Assembly (NCBI RefSeq): GCF_016834655.1
Contig: NZ_JAENHP010000014.1
Span: 186,001 to 250,000, forward strand
From: Paractinoplanes ovalisporus
GTDB taxonomy: Bacteria; Actinomycetota; Actinomycetes; Mycobacteriales; Micromonosporaceae
DNA length: 64,000 nt
Reading direction: 5' to 3'
Shown here: positions 31,984-40,663 of the stretch, piece by piece
Layout of the letters: every line of letters begins with the position of its first letter
Numbering within the stretch: the stretch's first letter is position 1
Made by a program: the position numbers and the translations under genes
The notes under the pieces: generated by a model
Told to the model about the DNA's origin: nothing
Seen by the model: only the letters and a program-made list of their open reading frames with translations
The model's database searches: none

Positions 31984-32664
31984 CAGTACAGTCACCTGTT
32001 CCTCGATGAAAGGCTTCTTGGTTTCTGCGCCTTCTGCGGCTTGGAGCCCGACACACGTGACCACGTGCCGCCCAAGGCGTTTCTGGACAAGCCCTACCCA
32101 GCCAATCTTGCTCAGGTCGGGGCATGCTTCGACTGCAATAACAGCGCCTCACTCGACGAGGAGTACGTGGCATGCCTACTAGAAGCATGTGTATGCAATA
32201 CCGTCGATCCCGCGCACCTTCAACGCGAGAAGATCGCCGCTACCTTCCGCAAACAGCCCTCGTTGGCTGAACGCATCGGTGCGATGCTTACTCCCGGAGG
32301 GCTTCTCCTCACGGACGCGGACATCACCCGGCTCGAACGGGTAGTGAGCAAGATCGGACGCGGGCTATGGACGTTCGAGACGGGTGAACCGACTAACGCC
32401 GTAAACGTCGCCGTCGCGTGGTCCGCGCTTCCCAACCTCAGCGCTGAAGACACTGCGAGATTCATGCAGCCGCCCGTCGGCCAGCTCCTCCCCGAACTCG
32501 GTAGCCGCATGTTCCTCCGTCACTTCTCTGACGACGAGGACGCCTTCGACTGGACGATGGTGCAGGAAAAACGCTTCTCGTACCTCGTGGATACGGCAGG
32601 GCGGGTGCGTGTGCTCCTGCGGGACTACCTGGCCGCCGAGATCACCCTGGAGTGGAACGACTAG
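31978..32664 (+). CDS. HNH-type (treble-clef) protein beside attR
   Basis: 228 aa. FCAFCGLEPDTRDHVPPKAF then GACFDCNNSAS shows the HNH/treble-clef pattern: CxxC, the DHVPP catalytic-type Asp-His, and a second CxxCN. The remaining 160 residues are unrecognised and mostly helical (LLLTDADITRLERVVSKIGR). HNH proteins are metal-dependent nucleases, but similar 'HNH' cores also occur in non-catalytic proteins. Placed between integrase and attR, it is cargo rather than core AICE machinery; a restriction or anti-phage role is a fair guess. Confidence 0.65.
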   Translation: MRQYSHLFLDERLLGFCAFCGLEPDTRDHVPPKAFLDKPYPANLAQVGACFDCNNSASLDEEYVACLLEACVCNTVDPAHLQREKIAATFRKQPSLAERIGAMLTPGGLLLTDADITRLERVVSKIGRGLWTFETGEPTNAVNVAVAWSALPNLSAEDTARFMQPPVGQLLPELGSRMFLRHFSDDEDAFDWTMVQEKRFSYLVDTAGRVRVLLRDYLAAEITLEWND

Positions 32665-32681
32665 GGGCCAGCCTGCCCCCT

Positions 32682-32702
32682 TGGTCCCCAGGCGGTCCCC
32701 AG
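32682..32702 (+). repeat. Arm-type integrase site candidate, right
   Basis: TGGTCCCCAG then CGGTCCCCAG 11 bp later, the same pair and spacing as at 18481-18499. It ends 94 bp before the right core repeat, matching the 95-bp distance on the left. Confidence 0.65.
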
Positions 32703-32749
32703 CTCCAAGCCGACCAGTAGGAATACCTTGATCTGAAGGAATGACAGAA

Positions 32750-32787
32750 GGGCCGCTGACCAGGGTGTTAACCCTAGCTAGCGGCCC
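32750..32787 (-). terminator. Element-supplied hairpin after tRNA-Pro
   Basis: GGGCCGCT/AGCGGCCC (32750-32757, 32780-32787) encloses a second stem AGGGT/ACCCT. It lies about 10 bp beyond the tRNA 3' end on the minus strand and would replace the terminator at 18301-18337 that integration separated from the tRNA. Confidence 0.6.
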
Positions 32788-32796
32788 CTCAAGATT

Positions 32797-32871
<75 letters not shown>

Positions 32872-32921
32872 CCGCCGCCCGGCACGAACACCGCGCGGCA
32901 ACTCAGAAAGCTTAGCAAGCC

Positions 32922-34307
32922 CTACCCGTGGGCCTTGCCCCGACCCCCCGGGCCCGTCTTCTTGCGGGGTTTCACGGAGACCTCGATGGGTGAGCCCTCG
33001 AACCCGAACTCCTCGCGCAGCTTGCGCTCCACGAAACGCTGGTAGCCGGCGTCCAGGGGGCCCGTCGTGAACAACACGAACCGCGGCGGGGCGACACCGG
33101 CCTGGGTCGCGAACAGGATGCGGGGCGCGCGACCACCCCGTACGGGATGGGGGGTGGCCTGGGTCAACGCCGTCAGCCACTGGTTCAAAGCCCCGGTGGG
33201 AACGCGCTGCTCCCACGACGCAAGAGCGCGGCGCAGCGCGGGGGCCAGCTTGTCGACCGCCCGGCCCGTTTTGGCCGAGATGTTGACGCGGATGGCCCAC
33301 GGGATGCGCTTGAGCTCTCGGTCGATTTCCTTGTCGAGGTAGAAGCGACGGTCGGCGTCGACCAGGTCCCACTTGTTGAAGGCGATCACCAGAGCGCGGC
33401 CGGCCTCGACGACCTGGGTCAGGACCCGCTGGTCCTGCTCGGAGATGGGCTCGGCGGCGTCCAGCAGGACCACCGCCACCTCGGCCGCTTCGACTGCGCC
33501 GGCCGTGCGTAGGGACGCGTAGTACTCCGTACCGGAAGCCTGGTTGACTCTCTTGCGCAGGCCGGCGGTGTCTACGAACTGCCAGAGCTCGCCGTCCATT
33601 TCGACCAGGCTGTCTACCGGGTCTACCGTGGTGCCGGCTACCGAGTCGACAACCGCGCGCTCCTCCTTGGACACGCGGTTGAGCAGCGACGACTTGCCGA
33701 CGTTGGGGCGGCCGACCAGGGCCACACGGCGCGGGCCGCGCGGGCCGTCCTCGATGATCTCGGGCGGGGACGGGAGCGCGTTGAGGATGTCGTCGAGCAG
33801 GTCGCCGGAGCCGCGGCCGTGCAGGGCCGAGATGGGGTGGGGCTCGCCCAGGCCCAGGGACCAGAGCGACACCGCCTCGAGTTCCAGGTTGTTGTTGTCG
33901 GCCTTGTTGGCGACCAGGATCACCGGTTTGTGGGAACGGCGCAGCATCTTGACCGCGGCCTCGTCCACGTCGGTGGCACCGACCGAGACGTCGACCACGA
34001 AGACGACCACGTCGGCCGTCTGGACGGCGATCTCGGCCTGCGCCGCGATGGCGGCGGCGCGGTCCTTGGCGTCCGGTTCCCAGCCGCCGGTGTCGACCAC
34101 CGTGAAGCGGCGGCCGTTCCACTGGGCGTCATAGGGGACGCGGTCGCGGGTGACGCCGGGGACGTCCTCGACCACCGCCTGGCGCCGGCCGATGATGCGG
34201 TTGACCAGGGTGGATTTGCCCACGTTGGGGCGACCGACCACGGCCACGACGGGGGCCGGACCGGTGTCAGAGTCCTCGGACAGAATGCCCAAAGGGACTT
34301 CACTCAC
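32922..34307 (-). CDS. der: Ribosome biogenesis GTPase Der (EngA)
   Basis: Double-GTPase needed for late 50S subunit assembly; 461 aa, normal length. The first G domain has GRPNVGKSTLVN, DTGG and NKAD; the second has GRPNVGKSSLLN, DTAGL and NKWD. The KH-like C-terminal domain ends with VSVKPRKKTGPGGRG. The GTG start overlaps the cmk stop (GTGA), the conserved cmk-der pairing of Gram-positive bacteria. Essential core gene. Confidence 0.97.
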   Translation of the reverse strand: MSEVPLGILSEDSDTGPAPVVAVVGRPNVGKSTLVNRIIGRRQAVVEDVPGVTRDRVPYDAQWNGRRFTVVDTGGWEPDAKDRAAAIAAQAEIAVQTADVVVFVVDVSVGATDVDEAAVKMLRRSHKPVILVANKADNNNLELEAVSLWSLGLGEPHPISALHGRGSGDLLDDILNALPSPPEIIEDGPRGPRRVALVGRPNVGKSSLLNRVSKEERAVVDSVAGTTVDPVDSLVEMDGELWQFVDTAGLRKRVNQASGTEYYASLRTAGAVEAAEVAVVLLDAAEPISEQDQRVLTQVVEAGRALVIAFNKWDLVDADRRFYLDKEIDRELKRIPWAIRVNISAKTGRAVDKLAPALRRALASWEQRVPTGALNQWLTALTQATPHPVRGGRAPRILFATQAGVAPPRFVLFTTGPLDAGYQRFVERKLREEFGFEGSPIEVSVKPRKKTGPGGRGKAHG

Positions 34308-34984
34308 GACTTCACCTTGCTGTTCAGAAGATTCAAGACGTACGCGACGACCTCGTCGATGCCGATGCCGGTCGTGTCGACCTCGACCGCGTCGTCGGCC
34401 AGCTTCAGCGGGTCGGTCTTGCGGGTCGAGTCGAGCTTGTCGCGGCGGGCCAGGTCGGCCTCGGTGGCGGCCACATCCGACGCGTCCTCGGCGCTGCGCC
34501 GGGCGGCGCGGGCGGCCGACGAGGCGGTCAGGTAGACCTTGAGGTCGGCGTCGGGCGCGACGACCGAGGCGATGTCGCGGCCCTCGACGATGATGCGCGG
34601 GTGGGCCGCGATGATCGCCTGCTGCAAAGACACCAGGTGCTTGCGTACGGCGGGTACGGCCGCGACCGCCGACACCGCCTGGGTGACCTCGACGCCGCGG
34701 ATCGGGGCGTCGACGTTGGTGCCGTTGGCCGCGAAATGCGGAGCGGCGGGGTCGGTGCCGATCGACAGCTCGGTCTCGAGCACGATCTTGGCGATGGCGT
34801 CGGGGTCGTTCAGGTCGGCCCCGGCCTGCAGGACGGCCCAGGTCACGGCCCGGTACATGGCGCCGGTGTCGAGGTAGACGCCGTCAACCCGGGTGGCCAG
34901 CCGCCGGGACACGGTGGACTTGCCGGAACCGGACGGGCCGTCGACCGCGACCACGCACTTCTCCGGGCGTACTGCTTCCGCCAC
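34304..34984 (-). CDS. cmk: Cytidylate kinase
   Basis: Phosphorylates CMP and dCMP to the diphosphates with ATP. P-loop VDGPSGSGKSTVSRRLA at residues 13-30, LDTGAMYRAVTW in the CMP-binding region and VEGRDIASVVAPDADLK are diagnostic. 226 aa, as expected. The GTG start has the strong RBS GAGGAGG. First gene of the cmk-der operon. Confidence 0.97.
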   Translation of the reverse strand: MAEAVRPEKCVVAVDGPSGSGKSTVSRRLATRVDGVYLDTGAMYRAVTWAVLQAGADLNDPDAIAKIVLETELSIGTDPAAPHFAANGTNVDAPIRGVEVTQAVSAVAAVPAVRKHLVSLQQAIIAAHPRIIVEGRDIASVVAPDADLKVYLTASSAARAARRSAEDASDVAATEADLARRDKLDSTRKTDPLKLADDAVEVDTTGIGIDEVVAYVLNLLNSKVKS

Positions 34985-35060
34985 CGTTCCTCCTCAGTTT
35001 CCCCGCGCGACCAACCCTCCCATTGTGCCCGTCGCACCGATGAGTGACGAACTAGGGTAT

Positions 35061-35076
35061 GTTACCGGCTAGTAAC
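35061..35076. promoter_or_regulatory. Inverted repeat upstream of the enoyl-CoA hydratase gene
   Basis: GTTACCGGCTAGTAAC has 5-bp arms (GTTAC/GTAAC) in the short space before the gene start at 35092, near TAGGGTATGTT that could be a -10. The form resembles sites of TetR regulators of acyl-CoA metabolism; no such gene is adjacent. Confidence 0.4.
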
Positions 35077-35091
35077 CTGGGAGGAGCAGCC

Positions 35092-35751
35092 ATGCCTGCG
35101 CTCGAACGCCACGACTCGGTCTACGTTCTCGATCTCGGCGAGGGCGAGAACCGGTTCCACCCCGACTGGCTGACCGAGGTCGAGTCCCTTCTCGATGAGG
35201 TCGAGAAATCCGACGAACCCCGCGCTCTCGTGACAAAAGCCACCGGCAAGATCTGGTCGAACGGCCTCGATCTCGAGTGGCTGATGGAGCATCCGGAGCA
35301 GTACACCGCGTACGGCGTACGCGTTCAGGCCCTGCTCTCCCGCGTCCTGACCTCACCCTTCGTGACCGTCGCCGCCCTGCAGGGCCACACGTTCGCCGCC
35401 GGCGCGATGCTCTCGCTCGCCCACGACCTGCGGATCATGCGCGCCGACCGCGGCTTCTGGTGCCTGCCCGAGGCCGACATCAACATCCCGTTCACGCCCG
35501 GAATGTCCGCCCTGATCCAGTCCCGCCTCACGCCCCAGACCGCTCACGAGGCCATGGTCACCGCGCGCCGCTTCGGCGGAACCGAGGCCGAGACACGCCA
35601 GATCGTCGACCGCGCCGTACCCGAATCCGACGTGCTCACCACCGCCATCGAGCTCGCCGCCGCGCACGTCGACAAGGCCGGCCCGACGCTCGAAACCATC
35701 AAAACCCGCCTCTACGCACCCGTCATCGAAAAGCTCCGCACCCTCGATTAG
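35092..35751 (+). CDS. Enoyl-CoA hydratase/isomerase family protein
   Basis: 219-aa crotonase-fold protein. KIWSNGLDLEWL and FVTVAALQGHTFAAGAMLSL form the CoA pocket and oxyanion hole, and FWCLPEADINIPFTPGMSAL follows. The typical glutamate pair is not clear (E in LPEADI remains), and the C-terminal trimerisation helix is shorter than usual. The ATG has GGGAGGAG 7 nt upstream. Likely acts on a short acyl-CoA; exact substrate unknown. Confidence 0.85.
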   Translation: MPALERHDSVYVLDLGEGENRFHPDWLTEVESLLDEVEKSDEPRALVTKATGKIWSNGLDLEWLMEHPEQYTAYGVRVQALLSRVLTSPFVTVAALQGHTFAAGAMLSLAHDLRIMRADRGFWCLPEADINIPFTPGMSALIQSRLTPQTAHEAMVTARRFGGTEAETRQIVDRAVPESDVLTTAIELAAAHVDKAGPTLETIKTRLYAPVIEKLRTLD

Positions 35752-35904
35752 AAGATTTCGTACGCCACGTCGACTCCCCCCACCACAACGAGGGCGGAAC
35801 CGGGGGCACCTCGCGAGCCGATCACCCCGAACGGCCGTAGCGCGCCTACGGCCGTGGGGCGTCGGTCACCCTTTCGAAGTCCCGCCGGCGAGAAGCTGCG
35901 ACGC

Positions 35905-36462
35905 TCAGACGCCGTAGCCCTGCTCCACGATGCGGGTGGCCATCGGCAGGTAGTCCTCCGGGCGCTCGGGCGCAAAAGTGCCCAGCCCGTCGACGTACCG
36001 GTTGTACATGCAGAACGCGGCGGCGATCAGCACGGTGTCGTGCAGTTCGACGTCGGTGGCCCCCTCGGCACGGGCGCCCTCGATCAGCTCGGGGGTGACC
36101 GCCCGGCCGCTCTGCTGGACCGCGCCGGCGATGCGCAGCAACGCCCTGAGCTTCGGGGTCACCGGCGCCGATTCCAGGTCGGCGCGCACCTTGTCCACGA
36201 GCGACATGCCCGCGTCGAGCTGCACGGCAGCGAACGCCGAGTGTGAGGAACAGCAGAAGTGGCAGTGGTTGAGACCGGACACGTACGCGGCGATCAGCTC
36301 GCGTTCGCCCGGAGGCAGGGAGTGCGGCGCGCGCAGCAGCACTTCGGCGAGCATGTTGAGTGGCTGGGCGGTTTCCGGCCGGAACCGCATCGGACCGGTG
36401 ATGCCGGGGAACTCGTGCTCGTCCACGCCGAGGTCGATGTAAGCCATAACGTACGTTGTCAC
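35905..36462 (-). CDS. AhpD-like carboxymuconolactone decarboxylase family protein
   Basis: 185-aa all-helical protein of the CMD/AhpD superfamily. The redox motif NHCHFCCSSHSAF (CxxC with following His) is the alkylhydroperoxidase D-type active site, and RALLRIAGAVQQSGRAVTPE is the second half of the core. It would act as peroxidase or thiol oxidoreductase. ATG 36462 or 36447 are possible starts. It lies 33 bp downstream of the PEP-utilising enzyme gene and probably belongs to that transcript. Confidence 0.87.
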   Translation of the reverse strand: MTTYVMAYIDLGVDEHEFPGITGPMRFRPETAQPLNMLAEVLLRAPHSLPPGERELIAAYVSGLNHCHFCCSSHSAFAAVQLDAGMSLVDKVRADLESAPVTPKLRALLRIAGAVQQSGRAVTPELIEGARAEGATDVELHDTVLIAAAFCMYNRYVDGLGTFAPERPEDYLPMATRIVEQGYGV

Positions 36463-36495
36463 GCCCGGCCGAGCGGTGGATATCTTCGAAATTGC

Positions 36496-37701
36496 TCAGT
36501 TCGCGCGGAGCAGCTCCGAGACGCACATCATGTATCCGGTCGGCGCGGGCAGACGCTCGATGTAGTGGCGCAGGTCGGCGCCGAGCGCATAGACACGTAC
36601 GGGTGTGCCGGCGTGGTGGGCGTCCTCGATGACCCGCCGCAACCCGTCGAGCACGGCCGGGTGACGGGTCCGGTAGTCGTCGGCCACCAGGTGATTGCTG
36701 CGGTCGGCCGCGAGGTAGAACTGCACCAGGTCCTTCGTGCCGACGAACAGTTCGTCGGCCCCCGCGGCGCAGATGTCCCTCGTGGCGTGCACGGCGGCCG
36801 GCGTCTCGATGAACGCGGACAGGCGGGTCTCGGGCGACAACCCCAGGTGGGGCCGCACCTTGGCGAACTCCTCGGCGTCGACCAGGAACGGGGCCGAGAG
36901 GTGCACCCGGCCGGCCTCGGCGCCGAGCCGGTCGCGCAGGGTGTCGAGCATGACGTGCAGCGCCTCCGGATAAGAGGCCGAGCGCAGCAGCCAGCGGGTG
37001 CCGTGCAGGCCCATGTCGGGGTTGGTCTCGCGCGGCACCGTGGCGTCGTCGGTGATGTGCACGGCGTCGTTCGAGCGCAGGTCGAGCATCCGGAGAATCA
37101 GGCGCTGGCCTGGCCGGAGCGCTTCGACGCAGGTTTGCAGCTGGTCGGCGAGAGCACGCCCGTAAGCGGTGACCGAGGCCCCGCCCCGCAGCGCGTCGAT
37201 CGGGCTGAGAGACGCGGCGAAACAGAGAAATTCCTCGCGGACGAAGAAGGACTCCACTTCCGCCGTACGGGATCGGACGCTGTTGAGCTTGTGGATGTCG
37301 CCCCGGTCGGCGATCACCGCACAGGCCGAACCCAGAACGTCCGACAGCTCGGCGGGAAGGCCGAGGCCGGCCGCGCCGTCGCCGGCCTCCGCACCGGCGA
37401 CGACCGTTCCCCGTTCCAGGTCGAGCGTTATCGTGCCGGTCAGCTCGTCGATGTCGGCCGGGTCGACGCGCAGGACCGGGATGCCCTTGGCCCGGCAGAT
37501 CGACTGCATGTGGCCGGTGTGGCCGCCGTCGGTGCTGACGACCGCCCGGGCGGCCGTCAGCGCCACGTACATCGCCGGGTTCAGTGACCGCACGACGAGC
37601 ACGGAACCCGCTACCGGCCGTTCGGTCCGGTTGCACGGCCCGGTCACCACGGGTTCGGCGCCGCGTACGAGCACGACGCCCTGGATCTGCCCTCGGGTCA
37701 T
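36496..37701 (-). CDS. PEP-utilising enzyme without ATP-grasp domain (swivel plus barrel)
   Basis: 401 aa. The first 130 residues form the phosphohistidine swivelling domain (STDGGHTGHMQSICRAKGIP, catalytic His in GGHTGH). The remainder is a PEP-binding TIM barrel (LILRMLDLRSND, TNPDMGLHGTRW, AGADELFVGTKDLVQFYLAAD), as in enzyme I of the PTS and pyruvate phosphate dikinase. The nucleotide-binding or HPr-binding domain that completes those enzymes is missing, so the phosphate source or acceptor must be another protein or small molecule. ATG overlaps the stop of the FAD-enzyme gene by 4 bp. Biological role unknown. Confidence 0.8.
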   Translation of the reverse strand: MTRGQIQGVVLVRGAEPVVTGPCNRTERPVAGSVLVVRSLNPAMYVALTAARAVVSTDGGHTGHMQSICRAKGIPVLRVDPADIDELTGTITLDLERGTVVAGAEAGDGAAGLGLPAELSDVLGSACAVIADRGDIHKLNSVRSRTAEVESFFVREEFLCFAASLSPIDALRGGASVTAYGRALADQLQTCVEALRPGQRLILRMLDLRSNDAVHITDDATVPRETNPDMGLHGTRWLLRSASYPEALHVMLDTLRDRLGAEAGRVHLSAPFLVDAEEFAKVRPHLGLSPETRLSAFIETPAAVHATRDICAAGADELFVGTKDLVQFYLAADRSNHLVADDYRTRHPAVLDGLRRVIEDAHHAGTPVRVYALGADLRHYIERLPAPTGYMMCVSELLRAN

Positions 37702-39440
37702 GGGTACTCCGCCTCTTCATCGGTTGAGATGCCCAGCTGCCGGCGCAACTGCCGGGGTGTCACCGAGATGTCCGTGAGCCTCCGGACCGCCGCCTGGCTG
37801 ATCGCGGCGCGCGGATGGAGGCCGGAACCCGGGTGGTTCGCCAGCTGCACGTCGTACTGCTCCCGTTCGCTCCGGGACCGCGCGGCCATCCGCTTGACCT
37901 CCAGAGCGACGGCCTCATCGAACAGGTCACCGTGGGTGTCGTCGTGCTCCAGCCTTTCGACGACGTGCGCCGCGACCACGATGGAATGGTTCTTGATCGC
38001 GGCGAGATTGAAGGCGAAAGCGCCCGTACGGCCGTTGCGGACGATCTCGTCACCCTCGCGCATGACACCGATCGCGGACAGCCTCTCGACCGGCTCGCCG
38101 TCGGGCCGCAACGGCGTGCCCCGCTGGTTGATCTCGATGCCGCGGCTGGTGCGCTGATGCGGGGTGACGAGGTTGTTCGCCAGCAGGTTCATCCACAGGG
38201 CGGAACCGACGTTGGTGTAGTCGAACTCGCGGGCGAAGTTGCACACCACGAGATCGGCCGGAATCTCGCGGGCGCCGTCCGGTGCCGCCACCCGCACCCG
38301 CAACCGGCCGGAGTCGCCCGGCTCGACCCGGTCGACCGTGCCGACGACCAGTTCGACCTGGCCCCGACCGGCGCCCATGGCCTCCTCGACGACGGACGTC
38401 GTGTAGGACACCGCGCCGACCCGCAGCGAGGCGATCGGGGTGCTGAAGTCGCGGAGCAGCGCGTGCAGGTCGTCGGTGGGGATCCGCTCGATGACCCGCG
38501 GCAGGTACGGCTCCCAGGCCTTGGCCACACGCTCGGTGACGATCCGCCGGTCCATGCCGGGGTGGTCGGCGGTGACGGCGGCGCAGGCGGCCTCCCACTC
38601 GGTTCGCACGCGGGTCAGGAACTCGGCCCGGCCCCCGTACGGAGCAAAAAGCGATGTGGGCGCCGGGAGCTGGATGACGCCGTGTTCGTGGTCCTCCGGA
38701 TAGGTGCGCGGCGTCGTGCCCGATTTGGAGACGAGGTGGATCGGACCGGTGTGCCCCTGCCGAAGGAGAAGAGCGACCGAGTCGTACGCGCTGAGAACCG
38801 TCCCCACGATCACCACACTGGCGCCGGGTGGTGTGGCGGTGAGGCGCCGGACGCCGTCGGTCGAATACGGGTAGCGGATGAACGCGTCGTGGTCGAGCAC
38901 GCCGGTGGCGAAGGCGGGCTGCTTGAGTTCCATGCCGGTCGCCAGGATGACGTGATCGGCCGTCAGCGTCTCCGTGTTCTGCCGCTGGACCGACACCGCG
39001 ACATGGCCGGTTTCGATCCCGAGGGCGACCGCCTCGCCGTCCATCTCGGTCAGTTCGACACCCGGGTAGGCCTCGGCGCGGGCCTGGGCGACCCGGTCGG
39101 TCAGGTAGTCGTGGTAGATCCGCCGGGGCGCGGGCCCGTGCTCGACGAACGTGAAGTCCTTCCACTGCGGGGTCCAGGCGCTGCGGTCGGCCTCGTGGTT
39201 GGCCCAGCGGACGAAGTCGTTGACGTCCTCGCGGAACGCCGACATCCGACCGGCCTGGATGTTGAAGACGTGGTCCCAGGGGTTGCCGTCGCGGTGGTAC
39301 GCGACACCCGCGTACCGGTAGTCATGGCGACGCTCAAGCAAGACGATCTCCAGTGGCTTGCGCGCGAACTGGAGCAGCCGGATGGCGGTGGCGGTGCCGG
39401 CCAGCCCGGCGCCGATGACGAGGACCCGAGGACGATGCAA
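37698..39440 (-). CDS. FAD/NAD(P)-binding oxidoreductase
   Basis: 580 aa. The N-terminal Rossmann motif VLVIGAGLAGTATAIRLL binds FAD. A second dinucleotide motif (VVIVGTVLSAYDSVALLL) lies near residue 210 and ATGMELKQP is an FAD-contact segment. The family (FAD-NAD(P)-binding, HI0933/SidA-like) includes N-hydroxylases and uncharacterised oxidases. The start is TTG 39440 with GGAGG 5 nt before it; no ATG fits the Rossmann N-terminus better. It heads the operon with the PEP-utilising enzyme and AhpD-like protein. Confidence 0.85.
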   Translation of the reverse strand: MHRPRVLVIGAGLAGTATAIRLLQFARKPLEIVLLERRHDYRYAGVAYHRDGNPWDHVFNIQAGRMSAFREDVNDFVRWANHEADRSAWTPQWKDFTFVEHGPAPRRIYHDYLTDRVAQARAEAYPGVELTEMDGEAVALGIETGHVAVSVQRQNTETLTADHVILATGMELKQPAFATGVLDHDAFIRYPYSTDGVRRLTATPPGASVVIVGTVLSAYDSVALLLRQGHTGPIHLVSKSGTTPRTYPEDHEHGVIQLPAPTSLFAPYGGRAEFLTRVRTEWEAACAAVTADHPGMDRRIVTERVAKAWEPYLPRVIERIPTDDLHALLRDFSTPIASLRVGAVSYTTSVVEEAMGAGRGQVELVVGTVDRVEPGDSGRLRVRVAAPDGAREIPADLVVCNFAREFDYTNVGSALWMNLLANNLVTPHQRTSRGIEINQRGTPLRPDGEPVERLSAIGVMREGDEIVRNGRTGAFAFNLAAIKNHSIVVAAHVVERLEHDDTHGDLFDEAVALEVKRMAARSRSEREQYDVQLANHPGSGLHPRAAISQAAVRRLTDISVTPRQLRRQLGISTDEEAEYP

Positions 39441-39534
39441 TCCAGCCTCCGTTGGCGTTGCCGGAGGGGTACGACGTCCTTACATTGTGGATCTTCATCG
39501 TCGCACCTCCTTACACGACAAGGAGAATCATCCT

Positions 39535-40068
39535 ATGGATCCGTCGATCCTGGCGTCCCGTCGTGATCCGAAGCCACTCCCCGGATGCGCAGTGGGTGCG
39601 GAGATCGCTCGGCCGGAGTCGACGGGAGGACACATCGACGGCGATCATGCTGGCATGGATCAGATGACGGTGGCCCTTGACCAGAACGGCCGTACGGCGA
39701 CGACCGCGACCATCCGGCAGTACACGATCGTGATGGACCGCCCGTCGGAGAACGGCGGCTCGGACGCCGGCCCGATGGGCGGGGAGACACTGCTCGCCGC
39801 GGTCGGCGGCTGCTTCATGAGCACGCTCTACGCCGCCGCCGGAGCCCGGTCGGTCACGGTGAAGGACGCGACCTGCCGGGTCACCGGCGAATTCGCGGCG
39901 AACCCCCGGCGGTTCGCCGCGATCCGCATCGAGGTGGCCTGCGACTCGTGCCCGCCCGCCGATCTCGCCCACCTCGTCGAGGTCGCCGAGCGCGGCTGCC
40001 TGGTGGCGGCCACCCTGCGGCAGGGGATGCCGGTGACCGCGTCGGTCTCTCAGCCCGGGGAGGGGTGA
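39535..40068 (+). CDS. OsmC family peroxiredoxin-like protein
   Basis: 177 aa. GGETLLAAVGGCFMSTLYAA with one conserved cysteine and IRIEVACDSCPPADL with the second match the OsmC/Ohr thiol-dependent peroxidase family. The ATG at 39535 has AAGGAG 10 nt upstream. Organic hydroperoxide detoxification is the likely role. It is convergent with the TetR gene, whose end it overlaps by 19 bp. Confidence 0.85.
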   Translation: MDPSILASRRDPKPLPGCAVGAEIARPESTGGHIDGDHAGMDQMTVALDQNGRTATTATIRQYTIVMDRPSENGGSDAGPMGGETLLAAVGGCFMSTLYAAAGARSVTVKDATCRVTGEFAANPRRFAAIRIEVACDSCPPADLAHLVEVAERGCLVAATLRQGMPVTASVSQPGEG

Positions 40069-40643
40069 GGCAGCGGGTTCGCGCCGGCCGGGCGCAAACC
40101 GTCGAAAATGATCGCCAGGTAGCGCCGCCACAACTCGGGCGGGGCGCCGGGGACGAAGCTGACCACGTGGTTCGGGGCGCACATCAGCAAAATCACGTCC
40201 ATCCCGGTGACGTCGGGGCGGATCGCGCCCGCCGACTTGGCCCGTTCGACCAGGGCGATGATCGCCTCGAACAACTCCGAGCGAGCCCCGTCCAGGCGCT
40301 CGTTGACGCCGCCGGCCTCGCGCAGGAACGACAGGTCGAGCTGGCGCTGACGACCCGCGGCGGCACCCATGAACTCCAGCAACGCCGCCCCCGCGTCCGC
40401 GGCCGGGATGAGCGTGCGAGCGAGCGAAGCCAGACCGTCGATCCGGTCGAGCACCACGGCGGCCAGCAGGTCGTCCTTGGTCGGGAAATGCCGGAACACC
40501 GTGCCCTTGCCGATGCCGGCCCGACGGGCGATGTCGGCCACCGACGCTTCCAGGCCCTGTTCGGCGAATTCCGCGGCCGCCGCGTCGAGCAGCGCCGCCC
40601 GGTTGCGGGCGGCGTCGGCACGCAGCGGGCGGTCGGGAGTCAC
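40050..40643 (-). CDS. TetR/AcrR family transcriptional regulator
   Basis: N-terminal HTH: RNRAALLDAAAAEFAEQGLE then VADIARRAGIGKGTVFRHFP, 197 aa in all. GTG 40643 gives the usual short leader. The gene is divergent from the NADP-dependent oxidoreductase at 40738, and two palindromes lie between them, so it probably represses that gene and itself. Ligand unknown, possibly a reactive carbonyl or quinone. Confidence 0.9.
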   Translation of the reverse strand: MTPDRPLRADAARNRAALLDAAAAEFAEQGLEASVADIARRAGIGKGTVFRHFPTKDDLLAAVVLDRIDGLASLARTLIPAADAGAALLEFMGAAAGRQRQLDLSFLREAGGVNERLDGARSELFEAIIALVERAKSAGAIRPDVTGMDVILLMCAPNHVVSFVPGAPPELWRRYLAIIFDGLRPAGANPLPHPSPG

Positions 40644-40663
40644 GCTGCGAAGCCTAACAAGTT

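Noticed and set aside
35846..37720. 624-residue minus-strand open frame over the AhpD-like and PEP-enzyme genes
   Set aside because: Arg/Pro/Gly-rich shadow of two well-supported genes in another frame of the same strand.
37815..39566. 583-residue plus-strand frame opposite the FAD oxidoreductase
   Set aside because: Shadow; Gly/Asp/Val-rich with no family features.
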